NCBI GenBank assembly: GCA_033439685.1 | Contig: JAUEDM010000007.1 | Coordinates: 3,276,501-3,340,500 of the forward strand | DNA from: Apodospora peruviana | Taxonomy: Eukaryota > Ascomycota > Sordariomycetes > Sordariales > Lasiosphaeriaceae | Direction of reading: 5' to 3' | DNA: 64,000 bases | Shown: piece after piece, positions 54,451-64,000 of the stretch | Layout: each line of letters opens with the position of its first letter | How positions within the stretch are numbered: position 1 is the first letter of the stretch | Notes under the pieces: model-generated | Database searches by the model: none | Told to the model about the DNA's origin: nothing | What the model saw: the letters and a program-made list of their open reading frames with translations, nothing else | Made by a program: the position numbers and the translations under genes

Positions 54451-55995
54451 ATGACCGAAACCCCTACATCTCAGTCCCCAGCAACCCCGAGCACTACAAG
54501 ACCCAGAATGACGAACCCGATCGACCACCTCCCGCTAAGCGCAGCCAACGCCCTCCTCCGCGATGTCGTCTCTGACCGAATACTGGGTTGCATAGTCGGT
54601 TCTGCCCTCGGTGATGCGATGGGGTTATACACGGAGTTTCTTTCGGCCAAGAAGGTTGAGGAGGTCTACGGGCTAGACGCCAAATTCACGCTCCAAGGAC
54701 GAGACAACAGGTTCGGGCCGACACAATTTTATCTGGATTTGCATCGCGCGGCGAAGGATCCAGGACACTGGACGGACGATACCGATCATGCTTTGCTTCT
54801 TTTGCTTGGGTGGTTACATACTGCTTCTACGTCTACAACGGGTGATGGAGATGGTGGGAATGACCCAAAAGAAGAAGGGGGTGTAGGATTGGAGAGAGCA
54901 CAACTGCTGCCTACACAGACCGATCTTGCGGCAAGACTGGTCACATGGGTTCAACAGGGTCTTTTGCCTCTCGAAACGATGCCGTTGGGTCTGGGCAAGT
55001 TGGTTAGTAGTGTGGTTTCTACGAAGGATTTTGTAAAAGAGCCGGCCCGTGTTTCCAAAGAGTACTGGGTCAAGACGGGCAGGCATGTTGCGCCCAACGG
55101 GAGCCTGATGAGGACGCATCCACTAGGGGTTATCGGGTTGTGGATGACCGAGACTGAGATGTTCGGTCTAGCGGCCGAGATCTCGAGGACAACGCACGCA
55201 GATCCGCGCTGCGTGGTGGCTTGTGTTATTGGTACGGGTTTGGTTCGGGGGTTGCTTAGGGGCGAGGTAAGTTCTGAGAAAGATGTTGATGAGTTGTTGG
55301 AGCGGGCGATTGCGTGGTTTTTAGAAAGACAGAAAGAGGATCCGGGGAGAAAAGACGAGCCGGAGTTAGACGTTGAGGAGCTTAAGAAGCATGTTCATGT
55401 CCCTCCTCTGGTAATGGAGGACGGGGACAGGATTTATGGCTCGCTGAAGTTGGACGATCCGCCGGCTATTGGGTATGTCTACAAGACGCTGGGAGCTGGC
55501 GTGTTTACTCTCCGGTGGATCTTGAGGAGCATGGCCCCCCACGCGGATGGGAATGGTAACGCCAAAGATGAGGTCTTTGAGAAGTGCATCACGCATCTGA
55601 TTATGCAGGGCGGGGATGCGGACACGAATGCCTGTTTTGCAGGTGCGCTGCTGGGTGCCTATCTGGGTTATGTGAGGCTGCCCGGGCACTGGAAGCACGG
55701 GCTGACGCATGGGAGGTGGCTGTTTGGCAAAGCTGAGGCCATGTGTAAGGTTCTGGGTGTCATGGAGGGAGAGTATGTTGGCAAGGAGGACAAGTCTACG
55801 TGGTTGGACGGCGGGAAGGGGATGATTAGCCAGCAGGATATGGAGGTTAGGTGGATGGTGTTGCAGCAAAAGGCGGCGAAGAGGATAGAGGAGGGGAAGG
55901 CGAAGGAGGAAGCGCGGCGGCCCCGAAGGCCGATGTGGATGAGGGTGCTGGGGCTGGAGGATAGGAAGACAAGACCACCGAGGAGTAATTCCTAG
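54451..55995 (+). CDS. ADP-ribosylglycohydrolase family protein
   Basis: A single exon of 514 residues; a second in-frame ATG at 54508 (MTNPIDHLPL) could also serve. The DraG/ARH fold is shown by RILGCIVGSALGDAMGLYTE near residue 45, the metal-binding GHWTDDTDHALLLL, VAPNGSLMRTHPLG, ISRTTHADPRCVVAC, and the second metal site GGDADTNACFAGALLGAYLGY. These supply the Asp/Thr ligands for two Mg ions in the family. Enzymes of this group remove ADP-ribose from proteins or related conjugates. The C-terminal 60 residues are Lys/Arg/Glu-rich and outside the fold. Insertions of charged, Gly-rich sequence around residues 130-150 and 280-310 are species-specific-looking. The short gap to the upstream HTH gene does not prove co-regulation in a fungus. 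Confidence 0.93.
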   Translation: MTETPTSQSPATPSTTRPRMTNPIDHLPLSAANALLRDVVSDRILGCIVGSALGDAMGLYTEFLSAKKVEEVYGLDAKFTLQGRDNRFGPTQFYLDLHRAAKDPGHWTDDTDHALLLLLGWLHTASTSTTGDGDGGNDPKEEGGVGLERAQLLPTQTDLAARLVTWVQQGLLPLETMPLGLGKLVSSVVSTKDFVKEPARVSKEYWVKTGRHVAPNGSLMRTHPLGVIGLWMTETEMFGLAAEISRTTHADPRCVVACVIGTGLVRGLLRGEVSSEKDVDELLERAIAWFLERQKEDPGRKDEPELDVEELKKHVHVPPLVMEDGDRIYGSLKLDDPPAIGYVYKTLGAGVFTLRWILRSMAPHADGNGNAKDEVFEKCITHLIMQGGDADTNACFAGALLGAYLGYVRLPGHWKHGLTHGRWLFGKAEAMCKVLGVMEGEYVGKEDKSTWLDGGKGMISQQDMEVRWMVLQQKAAKRIEEGKAKEEARRPRRPMWMRVLGLEDRKTRPPRSNS

Positions 55996-56094
55996 TGGAC
56001 AAAAGCGAGAGTTTGAAGGGATAGGTAATTGAGATACCCAAATGGGAGCTAGATAGGCTAATAATAATTTCTTGTCTGTTTCGAGGTGTGATAA

Positions 56095-56913
56095 TCAACT
56101 GTCGATCAGCTCCGGCTGGGAAACCTCGACCTTCTTGATGATCTTCGCCGGATTCCCGACGACCACGACGTAATCCGGCACGTCCTTGGTCACGACGCTC
56201 CCCGCGCCAACGGTCACGCCCTTTCCGATAGTCACGCCCGGCAGGACGACGCAGTTGCCGCCGAACCAGCAGTCGTCGCCGATGGTGATGGGTTTTCCGC
56301 CCTCCGGACCGCGGGTGCCGTTGCGTATGCTCGGGTCTGTTGGGTGGGTCCCGCTGTAGAAGGAACAGTTGGGACCGATGAGGGTGCGGGAACCGACTTT
56401 GATGAGGCAGGTGTCGATCCACGTGCTGTTGGAGTTGACGTAGACGTTGCTGCCGAGTCTTTTATCCTGTCAGTACCAGGGGGGGCTGGGGTTAAGATAT
56501 CGGGATGGAAAGTGGCAGTGGCGGACCTGACGTTGAATCCGTAATCCATTTTTATGGGGCCATCGACGTAGGGGTAGTTTTCTAGGAGTACGGCGTCCTC
56601 TTCATCAGTTGTAGCGGGTGGGGGGAGAGGGGTTTCGTCGCGGATGAGGCTGTTTCGTTTGTAAGCAAGGAGTTCATGTTGACGTTGAAAGAAAACGTGA
56701 GTATCAAAGGGCAGATGGCACACACTGAGCCCAGAGTTCAACCAGCTTCCTTCTTGAGCATTCGCCTGCTGTTACAGCAGTGCTATACGCAGTCAGAGCC
56801 CTTTTGGTGCGCCTGCGGTCAGCGGAAAGATCGGGCACGAAGGCATGATAAAGCTCGCCGGCGAGCATGCGGCGGCGGTTCTCGGCCAGGTCGATTGTTA
56901 TTCTGCCTGCCAT
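56095..56913 (-). CDS. Maltose/galactoside O-acetyltransferase-like hexapeptide enzyme
   Basis: Three exons, 56913-56726, 56649-56527 and 56458-56095, give 224 residues. The N-terminal Mac domain has ENRRRMLAGELYHAFVPDL and ECSRRKLVEL; then PPIKMDYG-like PIKMDYGFNVR leads into the left-handed beta-helix. Hexapeptide landmarks are LGSNVYVNSNSTWIDTCLIKV, GPNCSFYSGTHPTD with the catalytic His, GDDCWFGGNCVVLPGVTIGKG, AGSVVTKDVPDYVVV and GNPAKIIKKV. It transfers acetyl from acetyl-CoA to a sugar hydroxyl, in the NodL/LacA/Maa group. Splice sites were set from this conserved order: GTGTGT donor then AACAG, and GTCCGC donor then AAAAG. The second donor is weaker, but phase and domain continuity support it. 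It is cytosolic; the natural sugar is unknown. Confidence 0.9.
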
Positions 56914-57677
56914 GGTGGGTGTGTTACTGTGTAGTCGGAGTGTAACAGAGCTGAAAAGTCTATGTGTATCTATGCCACAGTTCGGTCCAGGCCGGCAGAG
57001 TATTTGCGGATGCGCTCCGCTCCACTGGCCACGTAACAGTCTCTGAGACTCGGCAGTGGATGAGCCAAGAGGCTATACAGTGCTTCATAGCTCTTATTTG
57101 GTGTATTCACGGTCAAATCACACTGTATTATTAGGGCCCGGGATGGAGACGATAAACAACCGGAGTCAGGGTGAAAATGTGGTAGACAGACCTCCCTGAT
57201 CATATCCTTTACAGATGGGAAAAAAAGTATTTATGAAAAGAAGCAGGTGAGGCAGAGTCCTAGGAGGTAATAGCAGTACCTATTGAATCACTAAAGCACT
57301 TCGAAAGAAACTGAAAGGCACTGAGACAAATTTGAGTATACTGTGTACTCTTCGAGTCGTGCCTCAATGGAAATGATATCGTTCGTTGCAATATCTTAGT
57401 TTATACCTTGAATACTATGATATTACCGGTTGTTGTGAGGTCGTTAACAGGTACGTCCTTGCCCTAAATGCCTGAAGACAGTAAACTCCTCAAAAGCAGC
57501 TTGTTTATTGATGTCGCACAGAGATCAATTTGCTAACGTGGGCACATATACCATGGTCCTACTCTTGTATGCTTGGGCTGGTCCTCCTCTGCCTCGCCCA
57601 CTTTTTCACTCTTCATACTCCTCCTCAGCGGCATCAGCATCAGCATCAACATCAGCTCCCCAGCCCACCGCAGCTCC
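56914..57677. other. Intergenic, nothing recognised
   Basis: About 760 bp. A Ser/Ala/Pro-rich open stretch near 57510-57700 is the antisense of the neighbouring gene's 3' end and is not supported. Confidence 0.5.
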
Positions 57678-58325
57678 CTACTCAACCGCCTCAACGTGAC
57701 GGGCATACGTCTCGTCATAGTTCTTTTCCCGGGCATAGTACTCAGCCCTAACCTTCTCCACCTCCTCCCTCACCTTCTCCATATCCAGCGCCCACTGACG
57801 AGCCCGGACGGTCTTCTCCTCGGCACCGAACTTATTGACAGAGGCCCTTTTCGCCGAAGCCCGCTGAAGAAGCGCCTGGTGCTCGCGATCACAAGCGCGC
57901 TCCTGCTCGAGCCGTCTACCCCAGCGGGGAAAAAAAAAGGCCGTTGCCCCACAATGAGATGAACAGGACCGCGGGACGGTCCTCGCCAAATGCATTCAGT
58001 GCGGCGGCCACGTTCTCTTCGGGGACCTCATCTTCGTCGTCGTCGCCGACGCGCAGGGGGAGGAGGCTGTCCATGATAGTGACATGAGCGATGGCCTCCT
58101 TCGCCTCATTCATGCGGGCCGCGAGGGTTGTGCCGCGGAGGGGGATGACGATGATGTAGTCGCGTCCTTCATACTCGTGCTTGGGTAGCCGGGCTCGGAC
58201 GATGGCGCGCAGGGTCTCGACGTCCTCTGCGGTGGTGATGCCGAGGATTGGCTGCTGGTAGGGTTCTGGAGGTAGTGGATTTTCGTCATTTTGACGGCGG
58301 AGTCTTCGACAAGTGAGGCGGACAT
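57678..58325 (-). pseudogene. Unknown coiled-coil gene with homopolymer frameshifts
   Basis: From the ATG at 58325 the frame begins MSASLVEDSAVK. The sensible reading then shifts by one base in an A4 run to DENPLPPEPYQQPILGITTA, EDVETLRAIVRARLPKHEYE, GRDYIIVIPLRGTTLAARMN and FGEDRPAVLFISLWGNG. A T9 run near 57931-57939 then ends that frame. With eight T instead of nine it would continue as LFFPRWGRRLEQERACDREH and a long charged helix (VNKFGAEEKTVRARQWALDM, VEKVRAEYYAREKNYDETYA) to 57678. So one A too few and one T too many separate this from a single frame of about 215 residues. Both lie in homopolymers, so assembly error is as likely as true decay. The family is not recognised. Confidence 0.55.
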
Positions 58326-59400
58326 GATGGCGGCGGTTTGGGGGGTTGGTTGTGGTCTCGTTTTTTGATCGTGGCTTCGAATACTACTAGTACGTGAACC
58401 AGAATAGAGCTTGAAAGTATTGTGTATGATAGATGGGGGCCAGAATAGACTTCATTTTGGGTGATTGTGTGCCGGTGCTGTTTTTGGTATGTGGAAAGCG
58501 AGATAGTTCAAACCTGAACCAGGAAGTGCCGTGAATCTGAGGCGAGCAGCAAAGTATTCGTGGGCTAATCTCATTGCTGGCTCGGCGGGCAAGCTTGCTT
58601 CGATGGCGACAGTGCAGTCGGGCATTCAATACAGTCTGGTACATTCCTGAATGTTCGGATGGAAAGGAGCTGATCACTTTTCCCTTCCCGGCCACTCACC
58701 TGCTTTCACCAGGCGCGTTCATTAACTTATACATACCAGCGATTCTCGGTCAGCAACAGAGAAATATGATTGCAGCAAATAATATCTGGCCACAATCCCG
58801 GAAAGTGTGCCTCAATCAATGTTCGTTTGGCTTGTTGAAGCACCAGCAGGAAGGCGACAAGGCGTTCCGGTAAACACTCTTTAATAAATAAAGGCGTTCT
58901 TGAATTGAATACCTAGTATCCAGCCATCTAGGTACCAACCTGGATAAGGTGCGATGTTCATGTTACCCTGATTAACCAACCATCATACAGATGCACTGAC
59001 TCGCGGTAGCCCTTCTTGTGGTGCAGAAGATCAGTCTCTGAACGAAAGGTGCCTTTCTGTGCCTCCCGTCTTTCCAACATTCATTATACTTACTCATAAG
59101 TGGCTAGGGGTTTTACAATACTGCCATCATAGTTGTTGCTTATTTATTCTCCAATAATTGGGGATGGGTTTATGCAAATGATCTGGTCCTTCGAGAGACA
59201 GCAAGTTTCCTGGTAAATGAGAAGTCGAAGCGTTTAATAATTGGCAGGGACCTGCGATAACTGCAATACGCCTGGCTTCTGCGAAACTCAAGATACAGTC
59301 GATACCTCATATTCATGTTCATTAGGAAGAGACCAATCGTTGGTTATATGTCGACTGACGTTGCCCGGAACTCCGTTCCAAACATCTACTAACCAACCCA
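58326..59400. other. Intergenic, nothing recognised
   Basis: About 1.07 kb between minus-strand genes; no gene, repeat or motif seen. Confidence 0.5.
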
Positions 59401-61254
59401 TCAATAAGTATACCGGAACCGCTTATTTTCCCTATCCGTCATGCGTGTCCACACCTCGGGCGACATGAACGCCTCCTCCGTCTCGCTCTCGGAGCTGTTT
59501 CTGCTCTTGTTCTGCCAGACGTAGTAGAGAAAGAGCAGGAAAGTGGTCAGCGCCGCGCCGGCTTGCGTCGCCAGCACGGTAATCTTGGCAGGTCGGTACT
59601 CGGGCGCGTCCCGCGCCTGAAATGTCTGCGGGCTGATAATGTTTCCGATCGAGAAGACGCAGGTGAAGGCCGATACGGCGAACGCACGCTTGGTTGCCCC
59701 GGCGACGTTGCAGACGGTCCACTTCATCTCAGGATTAGTGGGCTGTTGGGGATGATCAGATAAATGGGGTTGGCTTACGTTGTAAAAGATGAACAAGGGC
59801 GCGACAACGGCGTTGACGAGGTATATACCTGCTAGGATGCCGACTTTGTTGGTAACCGGGAGGAAGGACATGAGGCCAGATCCAATCATGCTGCATGGAC
59901 TCAGTTAGATTGGTTGTTGACAACTGGTTTTGTCGAGGAGGAAATACGTACCCGGGAAAGATGCAGGCAAGAATGAATGCCCAACGGTGAGACTGCTTGC
60001 GAATCCCGTATCCAGTCAGCAGGCAGAAGATGATACTGACGGCCCCGCAAGGCATGTTCATTAGCACCGCCTGCTTGGGGTCGTATCCCAGGTTTCGAAT
60101 AAGCGTTGCCGAATACACTGCTACAATACCACCGGTGTTGGACAGCTATTTAAGATTAGCAGCTGTATTCCAGTGGACGAGGTTTTAGACGACAAGGAAT
60201 CAAGCTTACCTGCAGAATCGATATGAGCAACAACCAAATCTGAGGATCACACAGTGCCTCAACTATTTCCTTGGGCCGGAACTTTGTGTTCTCAATACCC
60301 GTCTGGTTAACGCTGACATGTTTCAACAGCGCAATCTTTTCGTTGTCCGTCAACCAACGAGCCTTCATCGGCGTGTCTGGTAGCAAGATGAGAACACAAA
60401 TACCGATAATAACCGTCACAACACCCAGCACGAGGAACATGATGCGCCAACCGGCAATTGCTGTTGTGCCCGGTGCTATATTCTGAAAGCCGTACGAAAC
60501 GGCGCCGCCGAGGATCTGGCCCATGCCGAGACCGAGCAGCCAGAATGAGAAGCGGGGAGCCTGCTCCGACTTGGTGTACCACTGGCTGCTGATCAGCATC
60601 AAAGACGGGGCGATGGTAGCCTCAAAAATTCCCAGGAAGACGCGCGAGACGAGGAGGGTCTGGTAGGTTTTGGCGGCAGCGGCGGACCCGGTCGCGATTC
60701 CCCAGCAGATGATGTTGAAGGCGAGCCATTTTGCGGAGGGGAACTTTTGTAGGAAGTAGACTAGCACAAGACAATAAGCAAGGATGAGAAGGTGATGTTT
60801 CGGTGTCTATGATGAGCAGTAAGTCTTACTGTTGGGGATTTCAAAGGCAGCCTGGCCGACGAACAGGAAGGTGGCGAGGTTTGTGAAGTCGTTGCCTTGG
60901 AGGTTCAGGTCTTCGCGGATGCTCATTACGCTGGCATACTAGGTACGCAGGGAACATTAGCATTGATATGATAAGAGGAGAGTAGATGGTACTTAGGTGC
61001 TCTATGGTTGCTAAACTTACGTTGAGGATAATCTTGTCCAGGAACTGGATGGTGTATGCGCAGAACATCAATGGCACAATTCTCCAGTCAATCTTCCTGC
61101 GTAGCTTGTGTAGGTCAATCGGATCTTTGAGATTGGCATCTCGATGGTGGTCCAAGTATTCCCAGGCATTGTCAACGTCAGTGGTAGGAGCAAGGTCCAA
61201 CGGAGTCTTGGCCTCAGCAACGGCAACGATCCCCTCATCTTTGGTAATAGACAT
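59401..61254 (-). CDS. MFS anion:cation symporter (allantoate-permease type)
   Basis: Six exons, 61254-61021, 60938-60830, 60760-60210, 60145-59952, 59890-59779 and 59727-59401, give 508 residues in phase. The order is that of the DAL5/TNA1 group of the major facilitator superfamily: KIDWRIVPLMFCAYTIQFLD, YASVMSIREDLNL, an FLFVGQAAFEIPN segment, SRVFLGIFEATIAPSLMLIS, YTKSEQAPRFSFWLLGLGMG, and GWRIMFLVLGVVTVIIGI leading to LPDTPMKARWL before the central loop. NEKIALLKHVSVNQTGIENT is the usual loop. The second half has the expected helices, ending in a Ser/Glu-rich cytosolic tail with FMSPEVWTRMTDRENKRFRY. Members import allantoate, nicotinate, biotin precursors or other small organic anions with protons. 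The substrate here is unknown. Plasma membrane. Confidence 0.93.
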
Positions 61255-63258
61255 CTTGGAAGAGAGCGTCACAGCGTGTGTATCTCAAAAGACAGGGAAG
61301 GAAAGATGAAGAGCTGGGACAAGCAAAGCAGCTGGGGAAGCGTTGATCTTTATGACCCGGGACACACCTAGGAGGTAGAACCAGGAAGATCGGGTAAGTA
61401 TCTGGCATGGACCATACATGTATGCAACCCCGTCAACCCGAGAACATTGTGAGGACAAAGTGTTGATCAACAGGTTCAAAGTTCCAGAATCTCCCGATTC
61501 GTACTATGTAGGTGCTCATGTCAGCGGCATGGGGGGATCCCGTTCCGGATCCTGGTTGTAATACCTAGTTTCAAAGGCTTTTATCGGAGAGTAGTTGGTT
61601 ATCATTTTATGGTAACCCTGCGTGACAATAATGCAACCCTACTACGATAGCTGTCAGGTTCATAGTCGTGTAGACCAATCACCAACCACTGAGCCAGCAT
61701 GGAATGACAGCAGTCATCAACTCACAGTACTTGCAAAACAGCCAAGCATCTAGAACCCAATAAACCAGAACCCAATGAACCAAATGTTCAAATCCGACAC
61801 AAACCGTAAACATGCATGCGCCAGCCCTTCAGTTTGTTCAGATAAATATCGCCCTCTTGTCCTCTTCAAGAGAACTTTAAGTTGTTGGCATAACCTATCG
61901 GCTACAGGTTATATCCTTGGCAAGCTCATGTGATCTTATCTTCCAATCTTGGCAATATCTCCTCGTAGTATTTGTTGTCTTCTACACCATCTCGATCTCA
62001 GCATGTGCATGGAGTTAGCACCGATCTTACATCACTCTCGCTGTTGACAAGAGCTCAGACCTTGCTGTTTACGGCAATCTTACCAACTGACACCATGGCA
62101 TAGGCTTGGCTTCCGAGTCCTATAGGTAAGGTAGTGAGTAATCGGTGTAGTATTGATGTGTGGCCTCAGCTTGGCACGTGCTTACATACATATGGTTCAC
62201 GGAACTGCCCCCTCAGCATTTGGAGAAGTGACGATACTACGCTTAGTACACGAAGAATTATGGGCTACAAAGGCATGCTGATCATCATCATACGCGAGGA
62301 CATCTTTGACCAGCCCTCACTGCATCTTTGGGTCGGACCACTGACCAATGAACATATCTGCACGGCTTACAGAACAGCGTCTGGGGCTAACTATAGGCTT
62401 TCCGCGGAGCCCACTGTTCACAAAACACGAGTGGGGAAGAAGGCAGCTACACATAGGTCGTCTGATGTGAGACGGATGCTGGTGTTGTAGGTATAACGTG
62501 AGACGTTCTTTCGGTACCGGTCCTGTACTGGGGTCGACTTCGTAAAAGCGGGGATGTTGATAGTGATATAGGACACTAAAGCTACCTTACCCAAAGATTA
62601 ATTCCACCAGGTTGCGGCAGTCTAATAACTCATCAATGAGATTGGCTTGATCGTACAGGCCTTGATGCGAACTACGATGGCTGTAGCAACCATGGAAGAA
62701 AAAGACTTAAACACAGGCGGAATCCGAGTAGCCAGGTATGAGTTCACACCCTATTACACCTATACGAGACGTGGAGATACACTGGAAAAGAATAACACAG
62801 TGACTCAGAGTCCGAGTCTAAGGTCCTTATGACTTTTCTCCGAGCCTGCACGATCACATCTGCAACGTCATGGACTTAAGATTGCGCTGCAGAACTCGCA
62901 GCTGGCCCAATATTTACCGCTATGTAAGTGCCAGGGCGTGTTGTTCACATATGGGAATCTGTAGAGGGTCGAGTGCGAGAATCTTCTTAGCCCCCGACAT
63001 ATCATCGGCCCAATAACAGTTGTCGGAGGCACTAGTTCTACGACTAGAAGTCTAGAACTAGTCGGAGACACAGGGCTGCATTGTAGTACCTATTGGCTCA
63101 CCGCCGATCCTCGGCCCGGCGATATGGTGCGGGGGTCATGCATCAGAGCTCGGATCGAAAGACACCAAGCACTCGGGTTTATCTCGTCCTTTGGGAAGAG
63201 ACTCATCAACACCATCATCATTGCAGTGCCCCTGCCATACCAGTCGTGTCACAAAAGG
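61255..63258. other. Intergenic with one inverted repeat, no gene recognised
   Basis: About 2 kb between divergent genes. A 10-bp inverted repeat lies at 63033-63064. An open stretch at 62134-62490 has no recognisable motif and is not called. Confidence 0.55.
63033..63064. repeat. 10-bp perfect inverted repeat
   Basis: ACTAGTTCTA, 12 bases, then TAGAACTAGT. It lies about 195 bp upstream of the aminotransferase start and is flanked on both sides by similar GTCGGAG(G/A)CAC strings. It could be a protein-binding palindrome. Confidence 0.6.
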
Positions 63259-64000
63259 ATGTCGTCTTCACCCATTGACCCCGCCCTCGACAGCAAAGCC
63301 GCAGCGAAGGCAGCTCTCGCCGCCGCAGAAGCGAGGTTCATCGCCAACAACCCCCTCTCCAAGAAGCAGCATGACCTCGCCGTTTGTTCCTTACCAGGAG
63401 GCAACACCCGCACGCTGCTGCACACCTCCCCGTTTCCGCTCTGCATGAAGCAAGGAAAGGGCGCTTACGTATGGGACGAAGATGGACACAAGTAATATTC
63501 ACTCGTACAATCTCCTCCCGCGTCAAGTAAGCGCTAACATATCAAGATACCTCGATCTGACCGGGGAACTATCCGCGGGCCTGTACGGGCACTCGCACCC
63601 AGTCATCCGGTCCACCATCCTATCGACATTTGACAACGTCGGTGTCAGTCTCGGCGCGACCACCGCGCAGGAACAGAGATATGCCGCCCTGCTCTGCGAC
63701 CGCTTCAAGCTTGACCGGGTGCGGATGACCAACACGGGGACGGAAGCGAACCTGCACGCGCTCGCCGCGGCGAGACACTATACCGGATGTAGGCAAGTCG
63801 TCGTGTTCGCCGGCGGGTATCACGGCGCTGTTCTGTCGTTTCCGTCCAGGCGCGAACCGCTCCCCAATCTCGTGGATAAGCCCGATTTCATCGTGCTGGA
63901 CAGCTACAATGATTCCGAGCTGGCCGCTGTCCAGATCGAGGACAGATCAGGGAAGATAGCGGCCGTGCTGGTTGAGGGGATGCAAGGTGCCGGCGGCTGT
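63259..64000 (+). CDS. Class-III aminotransferase (glutamate-1-semialdehyde aminomutase-like), 3' part outside window
   Basis: Exon 63259-63491 joins 63547 onward as CAC AA|A TAC CTC (55-bp intron), and the gene runs off the right edge. An upstream in-frame ATG at 63124 exists, but MSSSPIDP at 63259 has the better context and matches the family start. PLP class-III features are LPGGNTRTLLHTSPFPL, GKGAYVWDEDGHKYLDLTGE, AGLYGHSHPVI, RMTNTGTEANLHALAAAR, VVVFAGGYHGAVLSF and AAVLVEGMQGAGG, where Glu helps hold the PLP ring. The PLP Lys lies beyond the edge. The closest recognisable subgroup is glutamate-1-semialdehyde 2,1-aminomutase-like. In fungi these proteins do not make tetrapyrroles by that route, so the substrate is unknown. 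Confidence 0.88.

Noticed and set aside
62134..62490. A 118-residue plus-strand open frame
   Set aside because: No recognisable domain, poor start context and no neighbouring exons.

Overview
The window looks like nuclear DNA of a filamentous ascomycete (Pezizomycotina, probably a Sordariomycete). The evidence is many short introns of about 45-75 bp with GTRNGT donors and YAG acceptors, long and poorly conserved intergenic stretches, tRNA genes with introns at the canonical position, and typical fungal families: rhodopsin-like membrane protein, spherulation-specific family 4, GH62, sedolisin, ULD-type ubiquitin-like protein. No species can be named from the sequence alone. All exon structures were joined by eye from splice signals and frame continuity.

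Layout. 1-7.4 kb: a partial secreted Cys-rich protein, a seven-exon rhodopsin-like membrane protein and a single-exon His/acidic-rich protein. 7.7-9.1 kb: four tRNA genes, namely two divergent intron-containing tRNA-Asp, tRNA-Ser(CGA) and an intron-containing tRNA-Pro. 9.8-14.7 kb: an RRM protein and a broken ULD-family gene with two nonsense codons, a frameshift and a 24-Asp tract. 15.3-31 kb: mainly secreted enzymes (type-B carboxylesterase, GPI-type GH5, spherulation family 4, CE16-type esterase, GH62) mixed with broken small genes. 31-37.3 kb: a decayed zone with two gene relics, a dispersed repeat and a putative solo LTR. 37.4-49.1 kb: a stand-alone I9 inhibitor-like protein, a subtilase, a membrane protein with a Q/P-rich tail, an MDR oxidoreductase and a sedolisin. 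51-64 kb: a CLC chloride transporter, a transposase-type HTH protein, an ADP-ribosylglycohydrolase, a hexapeptide acetyltransferase, a broken coiled-coil gene, an MFS transporter and a partial class-III aminotransferase.

Functional picture. The secreted hydrolases fit growth on plant polymers and protein: GH5 on beta-glucan, GH62 removing arabinose from xylan, the CE16-type enzyme removing acetyl groups, the type-B esterase on other esters, and S8 and S53 proteases on protein. The MFS protein would take up small organic anions. They do not form an obvious co-regulated cluster or a secondary-metabolite cluster.

The most unusual aspect is the number of damaged genes. Six loci carry internal stops or frameshifts in otherwise coding-like sequence, and a seventh (27.0-27.4 kb) is a fragment. 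Four of the five nonsense codons fit C-to-T change at CpA (CAG or CAA becoming TAG or TAA), the direction expected from repeat-induced point mutation (RIP). Several frameshifts are one-base changes in short homopolymers, so assembly error is a real alternative. I found no clearly new multi-gene system. The best leads are the I9/subtilase pair, the TGA-interrupted small gene, the divergent tRNA-Asp pair and the stand-alone transposase-type HTH gene.
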